Assembly: GCF_036324505.1 (NCBI RefSeq)
Contig: NC_086350.1
Coordinates: 16,613,532-16,677,531 of the forward strand
Direction of reading: 5' to 3'
DNA from: Eleginops maclovinus
Lineage: Eukaryota > Chordata > Actinopteri > Perciformes > Eleginopidae
DNA length: 64,000 nt
Part shown: one piece after another, positions 13,929 through 27,530 of the stretch
Position numbering within the stretch: the stretch's first letter is position 1
Layout: every line of letters begins with the position of its first letter
The notes under the pieces: model-generated
The model's database searches: none
What the model saw: only the letters and a program-made list of their open reading frames with translations
Told to the model about the DNA's origin: nothing
Translations under genes and position numbers: made by a program

Positions 13929-14600
13929 TCAAAACCTCAGTCTACTGATGACAGAGCGAGAATGCCTTATATGTATGTGACAGATACAATTAATTAATCA
14001 AATTTCATCACTGAGAGTTCTGTCACTTACTATAAAAAATGAGCAAGTGTTTGATTCTTCTCAATTACAGATGGTCACAAAAGATTTCATCACTTACTCC
14101 ACAGCAGGAGAAAACCACTAATGTGCTCTAGATTCCTTTGATACATGGGGAAATGAGGTTGCTATCTCATCTGATCCAAAGGCAGCAGTTTACCAATAAG
14201 AACAATAATTTACTTTAGGAGGTTTTCTTCAACAGATGTCATCAAACCGAGTTTGAAAAGCATATTAGTAAACCAATCTGTGAAATGAGAGGAAAGGCAA
14301 AAAAAAACTAAAATTGGGTGATGAAAAAATAATTGCAGAATACAGTTTTTTCTTGATTCAACCACAATAGTTTTTTCTTAAATAAATAACTTCTGTTTTG
14401 TAAAGACACTTTTTGAAACAGTAGACATACCCTTATTCCCAAAGTCATTGAACAAACATCACTAGCCACTGATTTGCCAAACACACAAGTCTATTCCTCC
14501 GTGTTTGAGCCACAGTTCCACAAACAATAGTCAGTAATGTCCTGCCATTATGCTATTCCAAGTTTATAATGTCTCCTTTTGAAAAAGAAAAAAAAAGAAA
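13929..14600 (-). other. lrrc4c: Probable lrrc4c 3' untranslated region
   Basis: The interval lies between the lrrc4c stop codon and the first canonical AATAAA on the same strand. It is AT-rich and has no extended reading frame. A purine-rich run sits just after the stop on the plus strand (pyrimidine-rich in the transcript). The extent is inferred only from the hexamer; the true 3' UTR may be longer. Confidence 0.4.
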
Positions 14601-16547
14601 TTAGATCTGGGTCTCTTGTACATTGTCTTTTGAACTTGCCCGGATTAGCAAAGGTTCGTGCGCTGAGCTGTGTATGGAGTTGATAGTGGAAGCATGGTTG
14701 TATGCAGTCTTATAGGCGTTATAATGGTTGAGGTGCTCGTGCTCAAGAGGCGGCAGGGTCAGGTGGCCCTCCATGCCTGGGCCTCCTGTTACACAGTCCT
14801 CGTCCACATTAATGATCTCAATGGTGCGAGTGGGTGCGTGGTGGTTCTGCTGGTGGTGCTGTTTGCGCATCTTGTAGAAGATGATCAGCATTACCGCTGC
14901 CATGAGTGTGATTGCGACAAAGCAACCAATGATGATCTTGGTCGTCTTCATTACCTCATCCAAACCGTTCAGCGAATCATCCCCACCCAGCTCCGTGACA
15001 GGGATTGTGTAAGTCTTCTCCGTTGCATGGGTTGACAGTGGGGTCCGGACTGTGGTGGTTGTTGTAGAGGTGGGTGAAACAGACTCCCATGTACCAGCAG
15101 AAGGTGTAGGGCCCACTTTCTGTTGCACAGCGGTGGTGAAGCCTTCAAAATGTGGTGTTTCTATGGTCTCCACTGTAACTGTGGTGAAGTAGCTGAAGCT
15201 GCTGTTCTCTGTAGAGGACACATTGAGCGTGGCAGAGGCTGTTGTGTTACCTGCAGAATTACTGACCATACATGTGTATGTGCCTGTGTCCTGCATGGTA
15301 ACATTAGTGAAGTTCAGAGTGCCATCATTCAGCACTGAGATTCTGATCTTGTAAGCACCGTGTGTCATGATGGAACCGTTGGGTGTAATCCAGCTCACCG
15401 AGGTCAAGGAGCTAGCTCTGCATTTCAACTCTGCAGCACTTCCCTCTGTCACATTTAGGTCTGTGGGAGGCTCCACAATAACTGGAGCGTAACAGTGAAA
15501 GTAGTTCTGGTCCAGCTCACCAATGTATCGTCCCTTATGGTTGGATGGAGAGCTGCAGCGGGCACAGCAGCTTGTGTTTGCTGGTACCATCTCCTTAAGC
15601 CACCAGCTTAGCCATAGGATGTCACAGTTACAATTCCACGGATTGTGGTGCAAGTGCACCCTCTCCAGGTGATGTAATGGGGTGAAGAGATCATGGGGCA
15701 AAAGGGTAAGATTGTTATGGGCTAGATTGAGTTCCACTAGTGACTGCAGGTCATCAAAAGAGTTCCTTTCTATGGTCTGGATCTGGGCATGCATCATCCA
15801 CAGCTTCTGCAAATGGATGAGCCCTTTAAAAGAGCCAGGTCGGATGACAGTTAGCTGGTTCCCCGACATCTCCAGTTCATCCAGCTTCACCAGGGGAATA
15901 AGGTTGGGAATTTCCTTCAGATTGCACATTCCCAGATTTAAGTATCTCAGATTGCTCAGCCCTTCAAAGGCCCCCTCGGATATATATGAGAGTCGCTTGA
16001 GCTCCCCAAGGTCCAACCTCCGCAATGAGGGCACTCTGTTGAAAGCATAAGAGGGAATGCTCTCTATGGGGTTATTCCTCAGCCAAAGCTCCTTTAGTTT
16101 GGACAGGTACTCAAATGCCCCGTTTGGGATAGTGGTGAGGCGGTTATCAAAAAGCTCCAAGGTATTGAGGCTGGCCAGTCCATTGAAAGCCCCCAGCTCA
16201 ATTTTGCGTATGTGGTTTTTGCTCAGCTGCAGGATCTCCAGATGTCTCAGATGCTTAAAGCTGTCCACCTTTATGACCTGAATAAGATTTTCTTGCAGGT
16301 TCAGGTAGCGTGTGTTGGTAGAGATGCCATCAGGGACTTCCCGCAGGCCTCGTCGGGTGCAGATGACTTTGCTGAACTGGTTACTACAGGAGCAGGCAGA
16401 GGGGCACGTCTGAGCACGTACCAGCCCTGCCACCACCAGCAGCTGGAGGGCCAGAAGCAGCACAAACAAAGGGTCGGACAAGGCCCGGTTCCACCTAGGA
16501 CCTCGCATCGTCTGCTGCTGCTGATAGGAGGTCATCTTGTTTAACAT
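14601..16547 (-). CDS. lrrc4c: Leucine-rich repeat-containing protein 4C (netrin-G1 ligand, NGL-1), complete in one exon
   Basis: This is a 648-residue type I membrane synaptic adhesion protein. It is postsynaptic in known vertebrates, where its LRR domain binds presynaptic netrin-G1. Visible in order: a hydrophobic signal segment (about 27-45, ending VRA before QTCPS); an LRRNT cysteine cap (C48, C52, C54, C63); about nine LRRs (77-300); an LRRCT cap ([11 protein letters not shown], then C327, C328, C331, C352); one C2-type Ig domain (C376, W386, DTGTYTC at 420-426); a Thr/Ser-rich stalk; a transmembrane helix (about 538-557) followed by KMRK; and a cytoplasmic tail ending ETQI, a class I PDZ ligand for PSD-95-type scaffolds. 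NxS/T sites include N279, N324, N365, N390, N412, N415, N434, N442 and N448. The MLNKM start and LVVAGLVRA signal peptide fit LRRC4C rather than the paralogues LRRC4 or LRRC4B; human LRRC4C is 640 residues. The frame is intact, with no frameshift or missing domain. The start was chosen by homology; in-frame M5 and M14 are alternatives. Confidence 0.97.
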   Translation of the reverse strand: MLNKMTSYQQQQTMRGPRWNRALSDPLFVLLLALQLLVVAGLVRAQTCPSACSCSNQFSKVICTRRGLREVPDGISTNTRYLNLQENLIQVIKVDSFKHLRHLEILQLSKNHIRKIELGAFNGLASLNTLELFDNRLTTIPNGAFEYLSKLKELWLRNNPIESIPSYAFNRVPSLRRLDLGELKRLSYISEGAFEGLSNLRYLNLGMCNLKEIPNLIPLVKLDELEMSGNQLTVIRPGSFKGLIHLQKLWMMHAQIQTIERNSFDDLQSLVELNLAHNNLTLLPHDLFTPLHHLERVHLHHNPWNCNCDILWLSWWLKEMVPANTSCCARCSSPSNHKGRYIGELDQNYFHCYAPVIVEPPTDLNVTEGSAAELKCRASSLTSVSWITPNGSIMTHGAYKIRISVLNDGTLNFTNVTMQDTGTYTCMVSNSAGNTTASATLNVSSTENSSFSYFTTVTVETIETPHFEGFTTAVQQKVGPTPSAGTWESVSPTSTTTTTVRTPLSTHATEKTYTIPVTELGGDDSLNGLDEVMKTTKIIIGCFVAITLMAAVMLIIFYKMRKQHHQQNHHAPTRTIEIINVDEDCVTGGPGMEGHLTLPPLEHEHLNHYNAYKTAYNHASTINSIHSSAHEPLLIRASSKDNVQETQI

Positions 16548-16558
16548 TCATAATTCAT
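16495..16558 (-). promoter_or_regulatory. lrrc4c: Two upstream AUGs overlapping the lrrc4c start
   Basis: On the coding strand the start reads ATGAATTATGAATG. The main AUG is at 16547 and two out-of-frame AUGs begin at 16558 and 16551. The first opens a 5-codon frame ending TAA at 16541. The second opens an 18-codon frame ending TAG at 16495, in a third frame. The main AUG has T at -3 and T at +4 (weak context), the second upstream AUG has A at -3, and in-frame M5 has A at -3. This layout could lower translation or favour M5. That effect is inference; the AUGs and frames are seen directly. Confidence 0.6.
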
Positions 16559-16598
16559 TGACTGGTCTTGCACTCTTTGGAATGAGGATTGGGGCTCA
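16548..16598 (-). other. lrrc4c: 5' UTR part of the lrrc4c coding exon
   Basis: Fifty-one bases lie between the splice acceptor and the start codon. In LRRC4C of other vertebrates the leader is assembled from several distant non-coding exons spliced onto a single coding exon, and this arrangement fits. The remaining leader exons are not identified in the window. Confidence 0.75.
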
Positions 16599-16635
16599 CT
16601 GGAATGAAAAGAGAGACAAAAAAAGGAAAAAAAAA
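16599..16635 (-). other. lrrc4c: Splice acceptor and polypyrimidine tract of the lrrc4c coding exon
   Basis: On the coding strand a long T/C tract (runs of T, CC, then TCTCTCTTTTCATTCCAG) ends in AG at 16600-16599. It is the strongest acceptor-like signal near the gene and sits just before the start codon. If no leader exon lies in the window, the intron it closes is longer than 47 kb. Confidence 0.8.
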
Positions 16636-17996
16636 CATTTGATCATTAATACTTGTAAAGATGATCAAATAACACTTCAAATAATTACCACTTACTTTTT
16701 CTGACAAATGTATAAACACACATGATTTATAATGTTTTCAGTGAGTCTGAAGCAGCCACTATAATGACATACACAAACATCCACACACACAAACAAACGT
16801 GCAACCTTGATCAAATGCCTTATATCCATCTCTGTTCCTGGGCACACTGTCCTCCCTGCACTCTCAATGTAGAAGTGCAATGACAACCTCAACAATGTTT
16901 TGCTTCCTGTGTAACTGTTTGAATCTATTACGTATACATTTTCATCGTTGTCGGAGAAACAGCCTTTTTACCTATTTAAGCGAAAGACAGGAAAAATACT
17001 GTGCAGGTCGGAAGCGAGTCACAGAGCTAGCACAGATAAAGATAAACATTTATAGAGCCTCTGATCTACCTGAACTGAATGTTTTTGAATGTGGGAGGAA
17101 ACTGGAATATATTGAGAAACCAATGTTAACATAAAGGTAAAAAAATTTGAACTTCAAGCAGAAATTGCTAGAGTCACAACCTGAGGTGAAATGACAGTAA
17201 TAAACTCTGTCGTTTAGCTACAAATTGATACAGTAAATATGTCAGACAGTACAGTATGAGATGCATGGTTTATCTTGGTTTATGTGATGGATAAAGTGAA
17301 ACAGCTGCCATATCTAGGAAAGGTAATCAAAAATAAGCAGGTAATTCGCTGTCACTAAGTCAATTGTCACTGACCACGTGAGTTAAGAACACAAAGTAAC
17401 ACATTTTGAAAATTTGAAAATGGATTATCACATTTTGAAAAGGATAAAAGATATCTTTTCAGCAACATTCCTTCAAATTGCACAAATGAGGACATGAAAA
17501 AAAACTAAAAGCTTAAAGGTGAGTACAAAACACAAAGAGACAATTACAATGTGCTTCAAACATATAGCAGTAAAACAGGAGTAGCAATTTCTGAACAGAA
17601 TGGAATAAAGCAACCAAAAAGGGCTGTTGTGGGATTACAGTAGCTTCTGCTTCTATACAGTATTATCAACATACAGCAGAATCTGAAACAGAAAGCGCTT
17701 CACTTAAGACTGAGCAGGATATTGCTGTAACTACTGATTAATTGCTTGATTACTGACTCCATTAATTCTTCAATTACAGAATTCAAATTCTAAGCAGAAA
17801 TGCCTGAGGGTGAACAAAATGTGTTTCCACGCAGGGGTCCAGGCAAATGTGACAGGGATCACAGACAAAGCTGAAAATCGCATTCCCTTACGGCAACTGT
17901 AATTTGTTAGGAATTTAAACCTTGCATTAAACAATTGACTATGGCACAATCCAGAGTACAATATATGAGGTTTATGCTTGCAATTTCTACAGACCT
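16636..17996. other. Probable lrrc4c intron, no recognisable feature
   Basis: The sequence is AT-rich and unique-looking, with only short open frames of no recognisable family. On the gene's strand it lies immediately upstream of the coding-exon acceptor, so it is most simply intronic. Confidence 0.6.
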
Positions 17997-18057
17997 TCGA
18001 ATTTCCCCACGGGGATTAATAAAGGTGCATCTTATCTCATCTTATCTTATCTTATAA
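17997..18057 (+). repeat. Retroposon 3' tail with (ATCTT)n end
   Basis: The motif TTTCCCCACGGGGATTAATA precedes AAGG and then several CATCTTAT/ATCTT units. A GGGATTAATAAAG motif with a short tandem tail is the typical 3' end of teleost LINE-type retroposons and the SINEs that borrow their machinery. No coding body is seen upstream, so the copy is 5'-truncated. Confidence 0.55.
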
Positions 18058-18302
18058 AATTGATCGCGAACATAGAATAAGTTACTGGAAGTACAATGCT
18101 CTTTCAAGGTGAAATTTCATCAATACTATTTATGACCATTTAAAATATATAATGCAAAGTTTAAAGTGATGAAAAAGATCCCATAAATAAGGACTCAATG
18201 AAACTTATTCCATTATTCACTCCTGTTTTGAAGAGATCAAACCTTGAAAGACATAAACAATGAATCAGCAATCCAAATGATGGCAGCAGAAAAGATGAAG
18301 TT

Positions 18303-19470
18303 CAGGGCCGGACTGGGATAATAAGTCAGGCCGGGAATTATACACCCAGCCAGGCCACTACCAGTTTTGCTGGTTGGATCGTCAATATTTACAGCGTTGC
18401 TGCCCATAGTAGCTGTGGACTGTTTGCCCTGTACCTGCCAGCTCCTCTGTGCTGCTGGTTCTACTACCCAGATAGAAACATATTGACAGAGGTTAATACT
18501 AGAAGTGTGCTATTGTATTTGATAACCACTCGTGTGTACATGTTTTAAGTAGGGTGGTCCTCAAATCCTTTAGGGGGGTCTGGGGGCATGCTCCCACGGG
18601 AAGATTTTTTATTTTTTATTTTGGAGTTAAATGCATCAATCTGGTGCATGTTGAGGTCAACATTAAGAGATCAAATCTATTGATACACCCATATGAAACA
18701 GAACTGTATACAATGCATTAATCATAGAATTGTAAGAATATGCCCACAACCAATAACATACCATATCCAATAGCAAAACATTGACTTATTTATTTTTTTG
18801 GTTCATTTAGGTGTGAGTGTGTCTGGGCTCCTGAATCAGCCTCTCCTGTCTCCTTCTTCTCCACCCTGCTCCTCTGTGAAGCAGCACTAAAGACTAGTTT
18901 TAGCTCTCAACAAGTTGTTTAAGTTTATTTTATTTCACCTAGTTAAAATGTTTTCTTTTCATTCATGCATATGTAACTAATCACTCCCCTTTCAAACTGT
19001 ATGTTAGTTTTACTATAACCATATATAATATTATAACTATAATAATATTATAAAGTTTCTGCTTTGGAAATATTTGTTTTACTTTAATGGTGACCAAACC
19101 GTTTGAGAGCCACTGAGATATCTTAGATTAAAGCTAACTATCTAAACCCTCAGAGAGTCCCTTACCTCGCTGAGCTGTTATCAGAGTCTCTCAGTCTGAC
19201 AGGAGAGACCTCTCCTCCACCTTGTTGGTGAAACAGCTCCTTATATATAAATATATATATATCCGTTAGCTCCGAGCTAGCACTCAATCCATATCATTCA
19301 ATCGTTTCGTAACAAAACAAAAAAATGCAAGAAAACTACTTGTTTAGTTTGGAAAAAAAGATAACGAGTTTTGGATTTACACCTTGGTAAAGGCTCGTGT
19401 TTTTTTTACCCAGCCAACCACCCCAACCTATTCTATACGTGGACTTAGGCAGCCTGCTAAATAATGTATT
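18303..19470. mobile_element. hAT-like DNA transposon fragment
   Basis: The block begins with CAGGGCCGGACTGGGA at 18303-18318, which resembles hAT-superfamily terminal inverted repeats. Further in is a G-rich motif (GGGGGGTCTGGGGGCATGCT, about 18574-18593) that I associate with fish hAT elements. Composition changes from the surrounding DNA up to about 19470. I found no matching inverted end, no 8-bp duplication and no transposase frame, so the copy is degenerate or non-autonomous and the right boundary is a guess. It could instead be another repeat class. Confidence 0.4.
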
Positions 19471-22102
<2,632 letters not shown>

Positions 22103-22338
22103 TAATAATTAACTAAGTGTTTCATCTGCAGATAACCTTTTGATCCCATTAACATAGCACCAACCACCTACATGTGTAAACACATCAGTAAACTTGCTTA
22201 GCAAGCTGTATTTATCTGTAGGTGTTTGCTGAATAATTAACCAGACTTTTGCAACAGATATTTTAATCAACCTGAGTCCAGTTTCTTAAAAAAAATCACT
22301 GCATGAAACTTGCACTACGGTGAATTATTTTATACCAG

Positions 22339-23324
22339 TGTAGTGGGGTGCTTGGGAACGCAGCTCAGGGCCTGGCTCCTCTCCCCAACCACACCCCTAA
22401 TAAGGGCAGAGTATAAATTGCACCTGCTGCAATTGCTCTTTCCTTTGGCTCTGCTTTCATGGTCGGTGGTGCAGGTAGGCTGTCTCTCAAAATACGTCTC
22501 AGTTACTTCTAGTTTTTGTTAAGCTTACTTGCTGTTTCCTTGCAGTTTGTCCGGTGACTCTTTGTTCATGTGGTGAGTAAAGCAAATAACCTCAATAGTT
22601 TGTGCCTCATGGTAGTCAATTTCTAACCAGATTGCTTTTACCATTGCTTTTAGGTTCACCTGCTGCTGTTTTTGTGTATGCCAGCTGCTGTTTTTGTGTA
22701 TGCCAGTTGCTGTTTTTGGTTAGTCCAGTTTAGTTTCAGTTTTGTTTTGTTTTTTGTTTAGCCAACTGGGATTCCACTTTGTTTGTTTAACCTTGTTTTC
22801 AGTTATTTTCTTTTTTCCGTTAGTTTAGCTGAGTGCCGGTCATTGGGGGGGGCTAGTCACCCTCACTATTTGTTGTGGTGAAAATCACCGGGGAGCACGA
22901 GTGAGGACCTGTTTGCTGTGGCTGCACCTGGTGAGTATTTGGTTGCATCCTAGTGTCACTAGAAGTAGCCTGCCACCCAATTAACTGGCCTCAGCTCCCT
23001 TTAGATTTAGTTTTTATTTTGTGTAGCCCTTTGAATGTTACATTTTAGATGAAGATTTGAATCCCATTATGTAATAAAGATCATTTTAAAACTGAGTAAT
23101 TCTTGTTGTTTTATAACCCATTATTTAATCTTCCAGCACCGTTTTCCTGAGTTTCCTTTTTCTTTTGATTTACAATGAATAAAGGTTACTTTACTCTGAA
23201 ACACGTCTCTGCCCCTCAGTCCTGAACCTGTGTCCTACTCTTTTTATGTTTATATCCTGGGGTGCAAGTCCCCAGGTGGTGTTGTCGGTCCATCCCACTT
23301 CATTATAATTTAAATTTAACCACA
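22339..23324 (+). mobile_element. Probable solo LTR of an LTR retrotransposon (986 bp)
   Basis: The block starts TGTAGTGG and ends TTAACCACA, that is TG...CA with short imperfect inverted ends. It is flanked by CCAG on both sides (22335-22338 and 23325-23328), as expected for a 4-5 bp target-site duplication. Inside are a TATA-like TATAAAT near 22411-22417, two AATAAA signals (near 23070 and 23178) in the same orientation, T-rich stretches and a 22-bp tandem repeat. No gag, pol or second LTR is present, which fits recombination to a solo LTR. Family unknown. The alternative is a non-LTR or composite repeat with a chance CCAG match. Confidence 0.6.
22663..22728 (+). repeat. Three tandem copies of a 22-bp unit inside the LTR
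   Basis: The unit CTGCTGTTTTTGTGTATGCC plus AG occurs at 22663-22684 and identically at 22685-22706. A diverged third copy follows at 22707-22728. Confidence 0.9.
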
Positions 23325-23328
23325 CCAG

Positions 23329-26300
23329 CATTACACTGAGACTCAAAACATTTCATAGTCCAATATATTTATTTCATACATGTTGAATGTGTTTTGATTT
23401 AGTTCCATATTCATTTTGCTAGACATTTTTCCTCGCTACATACACATTTGTAATACTGCAGGTGCAAGGGCTTTCATCAGGTGGCCATATGCTCCATTTG
23501 TATTGTGTAAGCTTATTAGGCTATAGACAGTGACTTAACAGACTTTTACTTAAATGAAAACGTGGTATTCGTAATCTAAGATACAGATCAATGCCTGTGT
23601 TAAATAAAGTGTAAACAACTGTCGAGGGAAAAACTGAAGATGGACCTACTGTAGCTCTTTATCAGTGTCTTTTGTTTTAACCGGCCAAGTGAAACAGACA
23701 AGCCATGTACTTTGAATTGGTGCTAACTAGCCAAGTGACACAAACTGACAGCTGCTCCCCTGCCCACAGCCTGACGTGCTTCCACTCACAGCTTGGCTGT
23801 CTCATCCATAACAAGATGGTAAAATGAATTTGATTCATCCAAAAACAGCAATTTAACAAGCAATTCATGCATGAAAATAGATTGGGAAGTAACTGTAAAA
23901 ATGGAAAACAATCCTCATTTAAAAGACTTCCCCTTTTGGGTCACTCCAATGATACCCACACTAATCCACGCCTTATCGCATGTGTGTTTTTTTCTCCAGT
24001 TCCTTGATTAAATCCTTGGTTCACCAATGACATTTATACTGTCCGTGCACTGTGCATAGATAAATGTACTTCTAAAGGTTTAGTGCTTTCTGGTTTTTGC
24101 TTCTTTGCAATTCACATTTTGGTGTGACGATGGAAAGGCAGAGAAGATTTCAGCCAGCTCATTAACATCAGATACAGTCCTAATTGGAAACGTATACAAT
24201 GAAGGGGAAAACTAAGGCAAAGAAAGCCATTAGCAGAGGAAGATGCAAGCTCATCTAATGAGCCACTGTACCGTCAGCCACAGGTAAGCATTCTGTCTCA
24301 GCCATTCTGCCCGTAAATGATTACATCACAGTTTCTTTCTTACTGTTAATGCACATAAACTGGCACTCGGAATGCTTTAGAAAACGCATAAGATCAGAAT
24401 GTCACGATGAGACTTGCATTAAGGAGGGTTATCATTTTTAAGATAACTTATTGACCATTTTGCAATTATTTTCCTGACTTTATTACATACAGTAAAACAT
24501 ACAGAAAACAGAGAATATAGAGCAGATAGACACATATATCATGCAATAATTGAAAGTATGGGTTACGTGGCATGGGTTTCAAACACATGCCTGGCGGACA
24601 CTTCCTAGTAGTCTTACTTTTAATTACCCAGACAACAAGCCCAGACAAAAAGCTCATTTACTGCAGACTGTTGTGTTTATCTAACCATTTATTGGATTGT
24701 GTTCATTTAAAACCCTTAAATGAAGTTAATTGGTAACCAAGAGTTGAAACAGAAAATGATAAATCATTTTGAGATAAGTGGGACTAGGGATCCATTTAAC
24801 CATTTGTGTATTGCATAGTTCTGAACCTTAAGCCATTCCTGCAAGACTCGGTGCAACTGTTATAAATACTGAGACCTATTATAAACCAGACAAGGGTCTC
24901 ATATGGGCAAATTAGTTTGCTCCCTGTGGAATAAATGTATAACCTGAATTGACTTTTGTTTGTATTGGTACCATCACAAAAGGAAAACCTATTCTGCAAC
25001 ATTACCAATTGTGGACAGACAATCTGTAGTTGAAGGTTGCACATAGCTGTGAAACTCTAATACTTTAGTTCAACCAAATGTAAGAAATGGAAAAACTCCA
25101 GACATGTTCTTGCAATTGCCTCATAAGATAACATTAAAATATTATAACCAAATTAGAAAATCTAGGAGAATGTAAGTATTGTTCATTTCCACAATCAAAC
25201 TACCAGACACAACAAGTCCTATAAGGAAATGTCCATTCTCAGAGTATAGGCACTGTAGGTTTCAAGCTTCAACATACCATTTCTGAAAGTTAAGGTTGTG
25301 AGTTACAACTTTTGGCACCTCATATGTTGTCATTTCCAGCCCCCACAAGATTCCTCAGTGGTGGTTTCTACAAACATCTGTTGAATATGACGCATCTTTC
25401 TCTAATTTTGACTTTTTCAGTGTTGTGAGTCAATGTTTCAGTATCCGCTAGAGATAGAGGTGTGTCACCACAGTGTGAGGAAGTCGGTGTATCGTTATTT
25501 CAGTGCATCACACTTGTTATTCAGGTGCCGCCCAGTTCTACACAGAGACGGAGCAATTGGCCTCCCCCCTCAGTCAGAGGATGACCCCCCGAGCAGCACA
25601 TTTTCCTGACAAATGAGCCACAGCAATGTCAATTGGCCTATGTGGACAAAAGTACCCTACGTGAAGCTTGTTTAGGGCTGCTGGACTTGAAAACACATGC
25701 AAGGATATATACACATGCTTCTCTATGAGCTGGTACGAACACATGCACTTAAGCAGGAATGTGTTGCACTTACAATAAAGGACAATTATCAACATACTGT
25801 GTGTATCAATACAGAAGAGCCAATGTCTAAATGGAGTCCTTAACTGTGATTTTCTGATTTCTTATGCAGTGTTGATGCACAGTATTTCGATTCGCTTTAT
25901 TCTAAGGATTTGCACTGACTGCCCAGATTTTCAGCAGAAGGTGTTTATCTATGGGAGAACGTGTCTGTGGTGTATGCTTTTAGCATGTGAAAATCTTAAC
26001 AAGCTGTGTACGTGACAGTCTCCTTGTTTCACAGTGAGCAGTGTGTTGGCGGTGGGGGCTTGTGGGTGACAAGTGGTATTGATAAAAGCATTTTTCACCC
26101 TGTGAACATTTCAGAGAGGCTGTGGGCAGAAAATGGCTTCCAACCACGAACCTTCAAGGATGTGGGATGAAGGAGTCAGTCTGTTATACCGCCGTCTTTG
26201 TGGTGTCCGGTTGAGGTCAGGGTTGGCATGCATCACGTGGAGGCTGACCGAGCCATACAGAGGTCATTCAGAGGCTGCAAACCCGGACATCCAGGCAGCC

Positions 26301-27209
26301 CAGCCTCCCTGTGATTGAGCTTGGGGCTTGAGCGAACATGTGAGATAAGAGGGTGATAGGGAGCACACTGATGATATCTACAAACCAGAGGCAAAACCAG
26401 AAGCTACAGTGTGAAAAAATATAATAACATTAAGAGCCTGTTAAGATTGAAAGTGTGATTTAATTCAACTGGCTTTGAGATTGATTCTTGTACAATTAAA
26501 ATCCTTTTGAAAAGACACTGGAACACTACACCTCTGTTCTCTAGCCATTTCACTGATTTTAACATCTGTTCAGTGTAGACATGTTCAAGGACACATTCCT
26601 GTAATGTCTCCTGGCTTGATGTGTCATTATACTGGTAACGTCAGTTGGACTGAAGGTCAGCTGCTAAGATAAGTTATCTAATTGACAGTAAGAACATGTG
26701 GTAAGAATAGGTATCATTTATATAGGAATATTGTGAGTGGGGAGACATCTGGTGGTTTGGAAACACGAAATTACAACAACAAAAATTCTTGCAACAAATA
26801 GACATCCATCACTCATTTGGATCAACCTGCATATAAAAAGGATGCCTGTGGGTGGCTGAGTTGTATTTTCTAAGAATTGTTTGATGATTTAAGGATATTT
26901 TTTGTGAATATAAGAATAGAAATAATATATATTTTAAGCTTTGTTATGTGTGTGTTTGTCTTTAAAAGGGGTGTGTGTGTCAATAAAATGCAGTTAAATC
27001 AAATTGTGTCCCTCATCACGGTTTAGGCAATTGACCCATTATAGTATTATTTTCTCATGCTGGAAGACTGTGGGATTTGTATTACAATTGCAGTTAACAT
27101 TGAACAATTTAGAGCCCTTGTTGAGCTCACAATAACAACACAAGAGAACATCTTGTTCTCTTATGGATTTGATAAACACAGGAAAACAACCCCCAAAAAC
27201 CCCCACCTT
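23329..27209. other. Non-coding, probable lrrc4c intron or upstream desert
   Basis: No gene is recognisable; all frames are under about 85 codons. Blocks at about 25440-25680 and 26030-26330 are less AT-rich and unique-looking, and would be my choices here for conserved regulatory sequence. That is an impression rather than a demonstrated feature. Confidence 0.55.
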
Positions 27210-27530
27210 GATAGAAGATAGAATCGGAGGATGAAACCCTCTTTATTAGTCACATACATGCACACAGCAAATTGGTTTCTGCATTTAACCCATCCTAGTA
27301 CTAGGAGCAGTGGGCAGCTATTGTGCAGCGCCCGGGGAGCAATGGGGAGGGGGGATAGGAGGTTTCCGGTGCCTTGCCCAAGGACACCACAGCAGGGCCT
27401 AGGAGGTGAACTGGGACCTCTACAAGTAGCAGTCCACCTTCCATATTTTCAAATCTGTTCAGGGACTTGAACCGGCGACTCTACGATTCCCAGTCCAAGC
27501 CCTTACTGACTGAGCCACTGCTGCTTGAGG
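27210..27530 (-). mobile_element. tRNA-derived SINE, copy 1
   Basis: Read on the minus strand, the head carries a Pol III A box (TGGCTCAGTCAG, plus coordinates 27506-27517) and, about 33 bases on, a B box (GGTTCAAGTCC, 27463-27473), as in a tRNA-derived promoter. The body has the segment around TCCTTGGGCAAGGCAC, shared with copy 2 at 42908-43130. It ends with GTGACTAATAAAGAGG and a short ATCTTCT-type tail. The whole is about 320 bp and looks near full length. The 79-codon plus-strand frame through it is not a gene. Confidence 0.75.

Noticed and set aside
14670..16544. Plus-strand open frames of 71-122 codons across the lrrc4c exon
   Set aside because: They are antisense shadows of the conserved, family-matching minus-strand frame and resemble no protein.
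27463..27517. Possible functional tRNA gene from A and B boxes
   Set aside because: No acceptor or anticodon stem pairing is apparent, and the boxes belong to a SINE head with a family member at 42.9-43.1 kb.
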